A stretch of 64,000 nt of DNA from positions 162,546,334 to 162,610,333 of the forward strand of contig CM040120.1 of NCBI GenBank assembly GCA_022559845.1. The letters run 5' to 3'. The position numbers and the translations under genes were made by a program. Positions within the stretch are counted from its first letter, which is position 1; the number at the start of each line of letters is the position of its first letter. The notes beneath the pieces are model-generated. The model saw only the letters and a list, made by a program, of their open reading frames with translations. It did no database searches and was not told where the DNA came from. The DNA comes from Amorphophallus konjac. Its lineage: Eukaryota > Streptophyta > Magnoliopsida > Alismatales > Araceae. Shown piece after piece: positions 11,166 to 21,734 of the stretch.

Positions 11166-12024
11166 CGACCATCCTGGGAGCGTCCCTGCCAATTCCACCT
11201 CGTCCGTAACGAAGTCGGGAGTTGACTGGCTGTGCTGGAGATCGTTGATTCGTCTCGTACACTGCTGCTCGTCCGAGGATGGGACGCTCAGAGATTTGTC
11301 GGAGCTTGCCTTGCTGCTGCTGCTTATGTGCTGTCGAACGGAGGTAGAAGAAGGGCCATGGGCATGAATGTTCTCTGCATGCCATAATGATGCAAAAACA
11401 GAGCATCGGAGTGTAGATGGGATGGCTTGTTTGCGCGCTGGGGAAGCGCTTCAGAGAATGGAATGAGGGGTTAAAACAGCGCCACATTCAAAGGGGCGCC
11501 GCTTTAAGCATCAAATGGGGAGGCCCCTTCGATAGGAGCGCGCCGTGTAGCCAAATAAAAAGGGGGCGCGCCATTTTAAGAGGGGGGAGCGCCGTTTTAA
11601 GGGGCGCCGTTTTAGGGCCACTTCGTGCCGTTTTAAGCACCAAACGGATTCCTTTCGAAGTCGCGGCCATTTATGTTAATGTCGGCATTCCCAGAACGTT
11701 CCGGTTGCGACGTATGGCCTCCATAATATTATGTTTGTAGCCTCTGGGACTCGGTCCCAGATTCTGCGTGACTTTCGGTGCATGCCGAGACTGTGCTGGA
11801 GTTCCCGACTTTTCTCTGATTCAACTCTCGGCATGGCTGGTCGGAGCGTTGTAGCTGTATCTTCTGCTTAGGGGGCTTCCTTAGCGGGTAGCGGACCACC
11901 AAGCGAGTTCTCGTCCTGATCGGGCGAGGCATGAGGTTTATTCAGCCTTTTCATCTCCTACTTGCTCTCGAGTGTTACGATGTGCATGCCGTACGATCGA
12001 TGCCGTCATTTTTCGACGTCCACA

Positions 12025-12045
12025 AATGCCCCCCACTCGTGGGTG
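12025..12045 (-). other. T2 polypurine tract
   Basis: On the minus strand GAGTGGGGGGCATT directly precedes the 3' LTR start TGTGGACG. This is the expected place and composition for plus-strand DNA priming. Confidence 0.75.
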
Positions 12046-12360
12046 GCGCAAACGAGGGACGAGTGCGCGGGGCCTGCGAGTGTAGAGCTCTTCGACATGA
12101 CGTCTATTCTTCTGAGCCACTGGGATGCTGGTCCGGTGCAAATTCACGGGAAAGCGCTCACTCCTTCAGCGAAGGGATGAGGGGATCACTTCACCGCATA
12201 TGCACGCGGACTGAGATGTCAGAGTGAGGGTTTAGTCATCGGCATGGGGTGAATACCAAAGCGAGAATGAAGGGTCTATGTGTCGTCTCGGGCAAAAGGC
12301 CCAAAACAACTTAGACGAGGCCAAACCCAAGGGGGGGGGGGTTGTTGACTCGTGCTGGGT
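12046..12360. other. T2 3' region without gene
   Basis: Non-coding sequence between the polypurine tract and the tandem arrays. It contains a run of ten G at about 12,331-12,341. No motif or frame of note was seen. Confidence 0.6.
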
Positions 12361-12835
12361 TTAGGAAAGTTGTTCATTCACCGACTCGGGTGAGAGGTCC
12401 GAGCCGAGTAATGGGATGCACTTTTGTTTATGGACTGTGATGGATGGTCCGAGCCAGGCAAAGAGGGGTTTCTTTATGTTCATGGACTTGGATGGAAGGT
12501 CCGAGCCAAGCAAAGGCGGTCCTTTTTTATTCATCGACTTGGACGGAAGGTCCGAGCCAAGCAAGAAGGTTCTTCTTTTCTCTCTCTTTTTTTTTGTTCA
12601 TTGACTTGGACGGAAGGTCCGAGCCAAGCAAGGTGGTTCTTTTTGTTCATCGACTTGGACGAAAGGTCCGAGCCAAGCAAGGAGGTTCTCTTTTTTTTGT
12701 TCATCGACTTGGACGAAAGGTCCGAGCCAAGCAAGGAGGTTCTTTTTGTTCATCGACTTGGACGAAAGGTCTGAGCCAAGCAAGGAGGTTCTTTTTGTTC
12801 ATCGACTCGGATGAAAGATCCGAGCCGAGGGTTTA
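12361..12835. repeat. T2 tandem array 1: about nine copies of a 50-bp unit
   Basis: The core TCCGAGCC or a one-base variant recurs at 12,398, 12,448, 12,500, 12,551, 12,618, 12,667, 12,721, 12,770 and 12,819. The rest of each unit is similar (TTCATCGACTTGGACG and CAAGCAAGGAGG). One unit carries an insertion of about 17 bp of T-rich sequence. Chance open frames through this repeat are not genes. Confidence 0.92.
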
Positions 12836-12869
12836 TTCGTCTGTGGGACTGGAGTTGTAATATTGAGGT

Positions 12870-13480
12870 GGTTTATTCATTGACACGGGGTTAGTGCCAA
12901 AGCAAGGGTATTTTTATTCATGGCACCAGACGGAAGGTCCAGGCCACTGGTTCGTTCATCGATGCCGACAGGGAGTCGGAGACCGACGTGGTTTGTTCAT
13001 CGGCACGGGGTTAGTGTCGAAGCAAAGGTCTTTTTGTTCATGGAACCAGACGAAAGGTCTGGGCCACTGGTTTATTCATCGACGCCGACGAGGAGTCGGG
13101 GACCGACTTGATTCATTCATTGACACGGGGTTGGTGCCAAAGCAAGGGTCTTTTCATTCATGGAACCAGACGAAAGGTCTGGGCCACTGGTTTATTCGTT
13201 GATGTCGACAGGGTGTCGGAGACCGACGTGGTTTATTCATTGACACGGGGTTAGTATCAAAGCATGGGTCTTTTTGTTCACGGAACCAGACGAAAGGTCC
13301 GGGCCACTGGTTTATTCGTCGATGCCGATAGGAAGTCAGAGATCGACATGGTTTATTCATTGACATGGGGTTAGTGTCAAAGCAAGGGTCCTTTTGTTCA
13401 TGGAACCAGACGAAAGGTCCGGGCCACTGGTTTGTTCATCGATGCCGACAGGAAGTCGGAGACCGACGTGATTCGTTTGT
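12870..13480. repeat. T2 tandem array 2: five copies of a 120-bp unit
   Basis: GGCCACTGG occurs at 12,942, 13,062, 13,182, 13,302 and 13,422, exactly 120 bp apart each time. Each unit contains an ACGAAAGGTC element and a GGAGTCGG/GACCGAC inverted element. The unit shares the TTCAT..GAAAGGTC..GAGCC style of array 1, so both may derive from one ancestral unit. Confidence 0.93.
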
Positions 13481-13800
13481 CTCTTGGTATTTTCGTTGGT
13501 GCGGGGGCTGGTGCCAACGCAAGGAGCAAAGGTTTATTCCCCAACCCTGGACGAAAGGTTCAGGTGGGGTGTTCTTCGTTAGTGCCGACAGGATGTCAAG
13601 AGCTGACATGGCTGATTCGTCTATTGAAATATTCGTTGGTACGGGCTGGTGCCAACGCAAGGAGAAAATGTTGATTCCCTGATCTCGAATGAAAGGTTCG
13701 GGTGGGGTGTTCTTCGTCAGTGCCGACAGGATGTCAGAGGCTGACATGGTTGATTCGTCTATTGAAATATTCTTGGAGATAAGAGTGAGTGTTAATAAAG
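13481..13800. repeat. T2 tandem array 3: two to three copies of a unit of about 137 bp
   Basis: GCTGGTGCCAACGCAAGGAG occurs at about 13,507 and 13,644. It is followed in each copy by a GAAAGGTTC..GTGGGGTGTTCTTCGT block and GCCGACAGGATGTCA. The array degenerates toward 13,800. Confidence 0.85.
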
Positions 13801-13999
13801 GGAGACCGATTCCTCCCCCCCTTTTTCCTCTTTCTTTTTTTCTCTTCTTTCTTTTTTTTTCTTATTTCTTCTTTTTTTTTTTCTCTCTTTTTTTTGACAT
13901 GCAAGATAAATAGTGCCCAATCCATCTGGATGATAGTAATGCAAATTCGCCCGGGGCAGGGCAGAGAAAAGCATTATTCCTCGAATGGGGGAATCAGAG
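13801..13999. repeat. T-rich low-complexity tract in T2
   Basis: CT- and T-rich sequence (13,810-13,900) followed by about 100 bp of unremarkable sequence before the integrase end. Chance frames here are Phe/Ser- or Lys/Glu-rich and are not genes. Confidence 0.7.
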
Positions 14000-14600
14000 C
14001 ATGGTACAACCTCAGATGCCTACCATTGAGGGGCGGAAATTGAACCTCCCCCCGATGGTCGACGATTACATACGCTCCGCCCTCGTAGACTTTCTAGATC
14101 ACATAGGGTCCAAGCCAATTCTCATTCAGCTTGCCCTTGGGGTTGGAAGCCATGACTTCTCTTCTCTTCACCATAACGAGGTCACCCTTCTTAAATTAGC
14201 GTTCCTTGACGAGCTTGTCAAAGGCGCGAGCTATCCGGGCCTGATAGACCTGGATGTTCTGCTGGGCTTGGAGCCGTTTCCCCTCCAAGTTGGAGAGCTC
14301 TTTGAGCCTTCGCTCGACATTTGTCTGCTCTTCCCCGACCAACCCGTGTTGGACTGCGACTCAAAGGGAGGGTATTTCCAGCTCGATAGGGACAATTGCC
14401 TCTGAGCCATATACCAGGGAAAAGGGTGAACAACCCGTTGGAGTTTTATACACAGTTCGATACGCCCACAGGGCCTCGTACATTTTCTCTTCCCAGTCCC
14501 TCTTGTTAGAACTAACAATTTTGGACAGGAGAGTGCAAAGAGTCTTATTGAAAGTTTCAGCCAAGCCATTGGCCTGTGGGTTGTAGGGGGTCGACATCCT
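14000..14600 (-). pseudogene. T2 integrase, C-terminal part
   Basis: In the same frame as the RT part it reads RMSTPYNPQANGLAETFNKT (catalytic Glu), then LWAYRTVYKTPTGCSPFSLV and YGSEAIVPIELEIPSL. The C-terminal domain has KKGDLVMVKRREVMASN and LNENWLGPYVI. In-frame stops lie at 14,361-14,363 (TGA), near 14,190 (TAA) and near 14,105 (TAG). The stop that separates it from the upstream part is at 14,601-14,603. Confidence 0.88.
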
Positions 14601-17222
14601 CTAGTCGATCTTGTACTTTTCTGCCAGTCGGTAGACCTTCTGGTTATAGAAGTGACTTCCATTGTCTGAGATAATTCGGTTCGGAGTGCCAAACCGGAAT
14701 ATGATGTTGCGACGGACAAATCTGGTGACCATCTCCCCAGTCACTTCTTTCAAAGCAATAGCCTCCGCCCAGCGGGAGAAGTAATCAGTTGCGGCCAAGG
14801 TGTACTTGCACCCAGCTGATGATGCGGGTAGTGGACCCACAACGTCTGTTCCCCATTGGGCAAAGGGCCAGCTGGGCAGTGTTGGATGCAAGGGCACGGG
14901 TGGTCTCCTGGGTACCGTCGCGTGCTCCTGGCATTTTTGACAAGACTTGGCATACTTGCAGTAGTCGTCGAACATTGTCGGCCAATAGTAGCCGAGCTTC
15001 TTTATTTCAATTTTCATTTTCGGTCCTGCCTGATGTGCACCAGCTGTTCCGGTGTGAACCTCTTTCATGGCCTTCCAAGCTTCTTCAGTGGATAAACATC
15101 GGAGGAGCACCTTCCATTTGGCGTCTACCATAATTCGGAATAGGATCCCGTTTCGGACCTCGTAAGAGTCCTTTGTTCTGATTAACTTGATCTTCTCTTC
15201 TCTTTGCCTGGGCAGTTGCTGATATTTAAACCACTGCAAAAGGGGGTCTCTCCAGTCGGGCGGGCTAATGGCTTCCGCTGTGATGACCTCAAGTTCTTCT
15301 TCTCCTGGCCCTTCTATCATGCTAGGCACTTGGCGTTGATTCACCACCCGGATGCTGAGGGATCCATCTGGCGGGACTGCCAATGAACTCGCCAATTTTG
15401 CCAGTGCATCAGCTTGTGCATTCTCTCCTCTGGCAATGTGGCCTATCTCAATGAGGTAGAACTGCTGCATGAGCCATTTCGCCTTAGTGTGGTAAGGGAG
15501 TAACTCGGGTTTTTGGACGTCAAACTGTCCCTGGACCTGCTTGACGACCAGCAATGAATCGCCAAACACATGTAATATTTTAATCTCCATCTGTAAAGTG
15601 ACTTGGAGACCAATGATCAAAGCTTTATATTCTGCCTCATTATTTGTGCAGGGCTTGCTAATGGAGCAGGATGTGTGCAATACTTCTCCCTCAGGGGATT
15701 TAAGGATGATGCCGGCCCCGGCCCGTACTTTTGTGTGCCCAGACGGGGTTGTTTCTGTTCTCAAAGCTCCATCAAAGTGCAGCTGCCAGGCAATCAGTTG
15801 GGCTTTGTCCACCTCCAGTGTTTCATCTTCAGGCAACTCCGTGGCCAGTGGGGAATCTTCAGGCACAGGGTGTGCTGCAAAGAAATCGGCCATGGCTTGA
15901 CCCTTAACGGCCTTCTGAGGCACGTAGATGATGTCAAATTCCATTAACAGTACGACCCACTTGCCGAGACGTCCCTTCAGGACTGGCTGGGAGAGAATGT
16001 GCTTGACTGGGTCAGCCTTAGAGATTAAGCTCACTTCATGCGAGAGCATGTAATGCCTCAACTTCTTGACTGCGAAGACCAAGGCGAGACAAACCTTCTC
16101 AATCGGGGTGTATTTTGCTTCTGCCCCCATTAGTCTTTGGGTAAGGTAATAAAGAGCTTGCTCCTTCCCCTCATCATTGTTCTGGGCGAGCATTGCCCCC
16201 AGTGAACATTCAATGGCAGCTATATATAGAATAAGTGGCCTCCCCTTGACAGGTGCCCCCAGCACAGGCGGGGTCTTTAAGTAATCCTTCAGCCGATCAA
16301 AGGCCTTCTGACATTCCTGGTTCCAGTTGAAAGCTGCATTCTTCATCATTAATTTGTGGAATGGTTGACAGTGCCCCGACAAATTGGAGATAAATCTTCG
16401 GATGTAGGCTAGCCGACCTTGCAGGGACCTTAACTCTCCCAAATTCTCTGGAGGAGGTAGCTCCTGAATGGCTTTTATTTTAAAGGGGTCGATCTCGATC
16501 CCCCTATATCGGACAATGAAGCCGAGAAACTTTCCACTAGAGACGCCGAAGGCACACTTCATTGGGTTCATTTTCAGCTCGTACTGTCGGAGTCTCTCAA
16601 AGATGACTCTAAGGTCATTCAGGTGATCCCCCCTTTTCTTTGTCTTGACGACCAGATCATCGATGTAGCATTCGACTTTGCTATATAGCAGTTCATCGAA
16701 TATCTTGGTCATCGCCCGCTGGTAAGTGGCGCCAGCGTTCTTGAGGCCGAAGGGCATCCTTTTGTAGTGGAATATCCCTTTAGGTGACCGGAAGGCCGTA
16801 TGAATTCGGTCATGTTCAGCTATCCATATCTGATTATAGCCGGACGATCCGTCCATGAAAGACAAGGCCTCATGGCCAGTAGTTGCATCAATCATCACTT
16901 CAGTGACGGGCACCGGAAAGTCATCTTTTGGGCAAGCTTTATTCAGGTCACGGAAGTCCACGCTGATCCTGATCTGTCCATTGTTCTTCTTCACCAGCAC
17001 AATGTTGGCCAACCAAGTAGTGTATTGGTTTTCAGCTACAAAATCGACATCTATGAGCTTGTCAACTTCTTTACAAATCAGTTTTATTAGGTCCGACCTC
17101 ATACACCTGGGGGGCTGCTTCACCGGCTCCACCTTGGGATCAATAGCCAGAATATGTTGAGTGATGTCGGGGCTCAGACCGGGCATCTCTTTGTAGTTCC
17201 AGGCGAAATAGTCCCGGAATTC
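14601..17222 (-). pseudogene. T2 pol: RT, RNase H, archaeal-type RNase H, integrase core
   Basis: The 861-aa open part starts MPGLSPDI, and the same frame continues upstream past a TAA at 17,223-17,225. Reverse transcriptase occupies about residues 40-220, with YIDD at 174-177. A Ty3-type RNase H follows (about 310-440), with weak active-site conservation. A second, archaeal-type RNase H (about 470-610) shows LHFDGAL, NNEAEYKAL, GDSLLV and NAQADALAKLA, each with its acidic residue. Integrase has an HHCC zinc domain (VHTGTAGAHQ, CQKC) and the core GTDVVGP and IISDNGSHF. Dual RNase H is a Tat-lineage trait. A TAG at 14,601-14,603 ends it. Confidence 0.92.
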
Positions 17223-17225
17223 TTA

Positions 17226-17636
17226 CAGCAACTTGACATATTGTCCCCTCTTCTGTGGAGGAAGAAGGGCACTCGGAAAGGTCGGTCTGGGGTCGCTTTT
17301 TGTGCCTAGATTAATTTCAATGAGCTCATCCACTGTGGCCTGGCCGCCATCTTCAAATTCTGGAGGAGCTGGTAGCAGGTCAATGAAATCCTTATCTTCA
17401 CCATCTTCTGCTTCAAGGACACCATAGGTGTTTTCTTGCTCTGCCTCATTAGGTAACGAGGCTTTGCTTGTTTCCCCCTCTATTAGGCTTGCTGTGTGCG
17501 GCTCTGGGGGGATCTCTTGTGTGGAGAAGTAAAGGACTTCTTCGGGATCTTCTTTGTAATTGTCATAGATGGCTCTTGCAGGGGCTAAGGTGATTGATTG
17601 CCATACTGGGGGCTGTTGCTCTGCAGGTGGCTGGGG
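17226..17636 (-). pseudogene. T2 linker between protease ORF and RT
   Basis: This piece stays in the gag-pol frame between stops TAA 17,637-17,639 and TAA 17,223-17,225. It encodes an acidic linker ending in DELIEINLGTKSDPRPTFPS and LLPPQKRGQYVKLL, which is the standard lead-in to RT in Tat-type elements. The stop at 17,223 stands where relatives read Lys or another sense codon. Confidence 0.75.
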
Positions 17637-19991
17637 TTACCCATTCTCAGCTGCATCTTCAAAAATCTGGTGCTGAACTAACACCATGTAAACACTTCTT
17701 TCATGGCCGCCTGCCACATGGGGGCGTGGCGGAGCGACCACATAATCTCCCATTCTGAGCTCATCTCTCTCAATCAGGTCTTGAGCAATGTCCTTGAAGA
17801 CGTAGCAGTCTTCGATGGAGTGGCCCAGTATTTGGTGATAGGGGCAGAACGAGGGGTCACCGCTTTTGCGAGCATTTTGCGGCCTCTTTGACCTTGGGAG
17901 GGAGACCTTGCCATAGTAGCAGGCCCATTCAAAAATTCCTCGGGTTTTATTCCTTGGGAAAGAGTAGGGCCTTTGCATCTTCTCCCGCAGCGTGGGGCTT
18001 CGCTCGACTGATCGCCTGACCAGGGAAGCAGCTACATCTCTAGCCTCCCTTTTCAGGTGCCCGGGGGCGTTTGGGACGGTGTTCGGGGACCGGTGCGGGC
18101 CGATGCTTTGTCGACAGAGGATGCCTCCAATGAGTACAATCATTTCGGCCAAGAGAACCTTCATCATTTCGATCTCTCGTTGTTGCCTACAGTATAGGGC
18201 GAGTAGGGTAGAGTCGCACCGAGTGAGGTTCGGGGCTCGGCCCGCTTCCCCATCCTTTGGGTCAGTGTCAGACGAGGGCGATGGCACCCCACTGCTGTGG
18301 TCATTCGGGATTGGTCCCCCGGAGGAGGACGGGGTCTTCCCCTTATTCCTGCAGGGAGGTGGATTCCATAGGAATATTTCTTCATCTTGTTCTTCGTTGG
18401 CCAAAGGCATAAGATGCTGACGACCTTCAACCTGCCATGGGCCTGTAGTGCCTGCGTGGCTATTGCCACCTAGAGCCGAGACTGATATCACATCAGCTTC
18501 ATAGGAATCTTCTAGTGAAAAGCCCAATCTTGGATGCCGGGTGATTTGCAACAACCGCCGGTCCAGGTTTGGCGGGTTCCACATTTTCTTGAACATTTCT
18601 TTCCGACTGGAGAGCTGGCAGAAGGGGATCCCTTGCTTTCTGGCCATCTTGACCACATGACCGGCTGTGTCAGGAAGTCCCATTATTGGGACAAGTGGGT
18701 CGTGCAGCTCATCGGGGAGTCTACAATCATCATCCCCCTTGACCGGGTGCTCCTTGGCCACATAAAAGATGGTAGGCAGACCCTCGGGGTTGGGCACCTC
18801 GAAGGTCCTTAACGGTTCAGCCACCTGGCAGTCAGCTTCTGCAAGAGGCTTGATGATCCCGAGAGGGACCCAGATGTCTTCCAGCAAGTCTTCAAGGTAT
18901 GGTGTTCCCGGTGTAGGGTAGATGGGAAGGTAGGTGGCCCGGAATACCCCTTCTGCTTTAGAAACGAATGACACCCGAGGGGGAGCCACATAGCCAGGCG
19001 GTGGTGGAGGGAACCAGCTGTCAAGCTCTGCCTTTTTCTTTCCTTTGTCTTGAGTAGATTGGGAGGCTTGCTTCGGCTTTTCCAAATAAAGATTAGCATC
19101 CGACAAGTGACATTCGAACACTTCAAAAGGATGGAGGTCGGCGAAGATTCTCTCCTCTTTCCCGTTGCCGGGGTACTTGATGCATTGGTGCAGAGTGGAT
19201 GGTATCACCCTATTTTGATGTAGCCAAGGTCGGCCGAGCAACGCCTTGTAAGAGGTGTTGGAGTTGATCACATGGAATTGGACCTTGGTGGTGAAGTCAC
19301 CGAGGGAGAGGTTGAACTCTGCGACCCCCATAGGGACTTCGCACTTCTGGTTGAAACCGGCAATCTTGACGTTCCTGACCTCGACCAGGTGTACGTCAAA
19401 GTAATGCTTCTGATACACCCGATAGGGGAGTATGTTCACTGCTGCCCCAGGGTCGATCAAGACTCTATTGATGGGATGCCCATTCAGCTGCCCCTTCATG
19501 TAGAGTGGCCTGTTGTGACTGCAGGTTGGTAAAAGCATGTCCTCTTCAGTGAAGGCCACAGGTACCTCAGGTGACATTTCTGCAAGGCAGGCTTCAACAT
19601 ATGCTGGTGTCTGGAGTGCGGCGATGATAGCTTGCCGTGTTTCTTCATCTAAGGATAGGATTTCCCAGACGATAAACTTGGCTGGGATCTTCTTCAGGTG
19701 TTTGACTATTCTGTTGCTAGCTCGGACTTCGAGCAACTTCATTTCTTCGGCTCTACTGCGCCTGCCCCCAGTCTGGGCCTGGGGAGTCGGCTCAACGGGT
19801 GCCTCCTCCACTGGGTCGGATGCCGCTTGAGCTTGTGGGGCCTACTGGGTCACTTCCTTTTCTTGCAAGAACTCGACAAGATTTGGGATGTTGTCGGGCT
19901 CTTCCCTTGGCCGAGGAGGGATTGCTACAGACGGAGCCGAGGGGCTGCCTGCCCCTTGGGTCTGCCGGGACTCGCGGGGGCATGACTGTCC
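17637..19991 (-). pseudogene. T2 protease ORF with an additional CCHC-like knuckle
   Basis: The open frame of 724 aa (19,811-17,637) is extended upstream in frame to C1, with TAG at 19,842-19,844. The aspartic protease core is LIDPGAAVNILPY (Asp120; the usual D-S/T-G reads DPG) with LLGRPWLH at 191-198. A linker of about 400 aa follows. Near the end, residues 656-669 form CPYHQILGHSIEDC, a C-X2-H-X4-H-X4-C knuckle, within a block matching the gag knuckle region at 31,539-31,900 (LREKM, YSFPR, FEWA, KRP, FCPYHQ, LGH, IEDCY, FKD). A knuckle after the protease is unusual. Confidence 0.82.
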
Positions 19992-20655
19992 TGTTGTGCC
20001 CCTGTAGTCATTTGAGTCATCATGTGATCAATTAGGTCATTCGATATCAATCTATGATCATATGAGTCATTTGGTATTCTTGGTTTTGATAATGGCTAAA
20101 CACTATAAGTCATTGTTCTTTTCCACTATCTTATGACTGACATATGTGATGTTTTGTTCATGACAGATATGCACATGAAAGCTCAATGTTGCGCCCTCGC
20201 ACGCGGATCGACCTGCGCGGTTTGGTTTGAAGACTCAGTAATAAAACTTCAAGACAATCAAGGTCGATGCCACAGACATGAACGGGCGGCTAACGGACTC
20301 AAGCGACGGAGCTGGTGCGGCCAACGGATCGACCTGCGGTGACCCGGGCTCTGCCCAGCTAGCGGTCGACTGCCAGCACAGGGGCGGTCGACCGCCCCAG
20401 CCAGGGACTGCCAAAGCTGCACGTTTTTCAGTGGCGGTCGACCGGAATTCCCAGGGGCCATTCGTCTACAGCATTTTCTAGTGGCGGTCGACCACCAGGA
20501 GCTGCAGGTCGACCGCCAGCCCCGAGCCTTCATTTTTGACTTTGTTTCCAACTTTGAAAAGGGCCATTCTACATGGATTTCTTTAATCCAAAAGTCACCT
20601 AATCACCCACAAATTGTGGATCTGGTCTAAGGCTTGTCCATTGACCATTCAATGT

Positions 20656-20665
20656 CTATAAAACC
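20656..20665 (+). promoter_or_regulatory. TATA box of C1 5' LTR
   Basis: CTATAAAACC stands about 665 bp into the LTR and is kept in the 3' LTR at 29,652-29,661. It divides U3 from the transcribed R/U5 part. Confidence 0.65.
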
Positions 20666-20749
20666 AATACAAGAGGGTTGGAAACCCTAATGCTTCAAGG
20701 GGTTACAAGGGTGGCTGCAAGGGAGGTTGCAAGAGAGCTTGAAGACGAG

Positions 20750-20771
20750 CTACTGTTCACGTGAACAGTAG
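20750..20771. repeat. Perfect 22-bp palindrome in C1 leader
   Basis: CTACTGTTCAC is followed directly by its reverse complement, giving a CACGTG core. A related palindrome is at 21,077-21,098 (one mismatch in this LTR, perfect in the 3' LTR at 30,076-30,097). The 3' LTR copy of this one is at 29,747-29,768. Confidence 0.85.
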
Positions 20772-21709
20772 TTCGTGAAGGTGTTCTTCATCCAATCAAA
20801 GGGGAATCAAGCTCAAATCAAAGCCAGCAAACCTCAAGGAAGATTACATCAAAGCAAGGCTATCAAAGTGATCCAAGGAGCTGGTTTGATTCAAGTTCTT
20901 CAAAGGAAATCATCTTCATCCATTCAAGTTCTTTCAAGTTCATTCAAGGTGATATTTCAAGCATTCAAACTCCTAGAAGCTAAAGAAGCAATCAAGATTC
21001 AAGGTAGCTTCATCATCTCCTTCATTCATTCAAAGAAGTTCAAAGAGAAGATCAAGAGAGAAGAATTGAAGGAAGATGTACTATTCACGTGAACAGTACT
21101 CCGTGAAGAACATTCATCCAATCAAGGGTGAATCAAGAAGATTGAGTTGAAGCCAAGAGGAGCCTTGTTGCTGATCAACATTTCATACAAGGGCCAATTC
21201 ATTTTCACTCATAACTCAATCTCTTGTTTTAGTTCCTTCACATTTGTTTCATTTTCATTATTGTTAAACATTGAAAGTGTCATTCATCCCTACCGGTGGT
21301 TAGTAGGAAGGCAATTGGAGGGTGTTCCAATTTGCAGTTGACGTCCCTACCAGGTGGTGAGTAGGAAGGCAATCGGTAGTTTCCGATTTGCGGTTTGGTG
21401 CGCTGCACAAGTGAAGCCTCACCGGGTTTTGGTGAGGGGTGGACGTAGGGCTGAGGATTCAGTCCGAACCACCTTAAAAATCCTGTCTAGCGTGGTTTGC
21501 TTGTGTGATTGAATCGTTCTAGGTGCATGCTTAGGATCGAATTATTATATATCTTGCTTATCTTGCTAAGTGAATCATAGCATACTTGGAAGCTAGTTTC
21601 TATTCCGCTGCAATTTATTTTAACTAGTTATATAGAGGGCCACATTGCGAAAAGTGGGGCTGATCTATTCACCCCTCCCCTCTAGATCCGCTGTCCACTA
21701 CACAACAAG

Positions 21710-21721
21710 TGGTATCAGAGC
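21710..21721 (+). other. C1 primer binding site
   Basis: TGGTATCAGAGC lies two bases after the LTR end at 21,707. It is complementary to the 3' end of initiator tRNA-Met. Confidence 0.94.
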
Positions 21722-21734
21722 CTAATCTCTCATT

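Larger units (their letters stand above)
8903..12024 (-). repeat. T2 3' LTR (3,122 bp)
   Basis: It aligns end to end with 37,169-40,294 with only scattered differences. It contains a minus-strand TATA (11,151-11,165), CT microsatellite, about eleven GGCGCGCC- or GGCGCC-type words each followed by a TTTAA-like stretch, a perfect 11-bp-stem hairpin (10,062-10,088), and a block of CGACCTG/CAGGTCG words (9,551-9,640). No protein-coding frame in it is convincing. Confidence 0.95.
19992..21707 (+). repeat. C1 5' LTR (1,716 bp)
   Basis: Bounded by TGTTGTGCCCC and TACACAACA. It differs from the 3' LTR by a 22-bp indel and few substitutions. U3 holds several GGTCGACC-type palindromes (20,364-20,515) and a 32-bp segment shared with the T2 LTR (20,189-20,220). 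The transcribed part holds two 22-bp palindromes with a CACGTG core (20,750-20,771 and 21,077-21,098). Confidence 0.95.

Noticed and set aside
12361..13747. Frames with repeated peptide units in the T2 3' region
   Set aside because: They are translations of the tandem DNA repeats and occur in several phases and on both strands.
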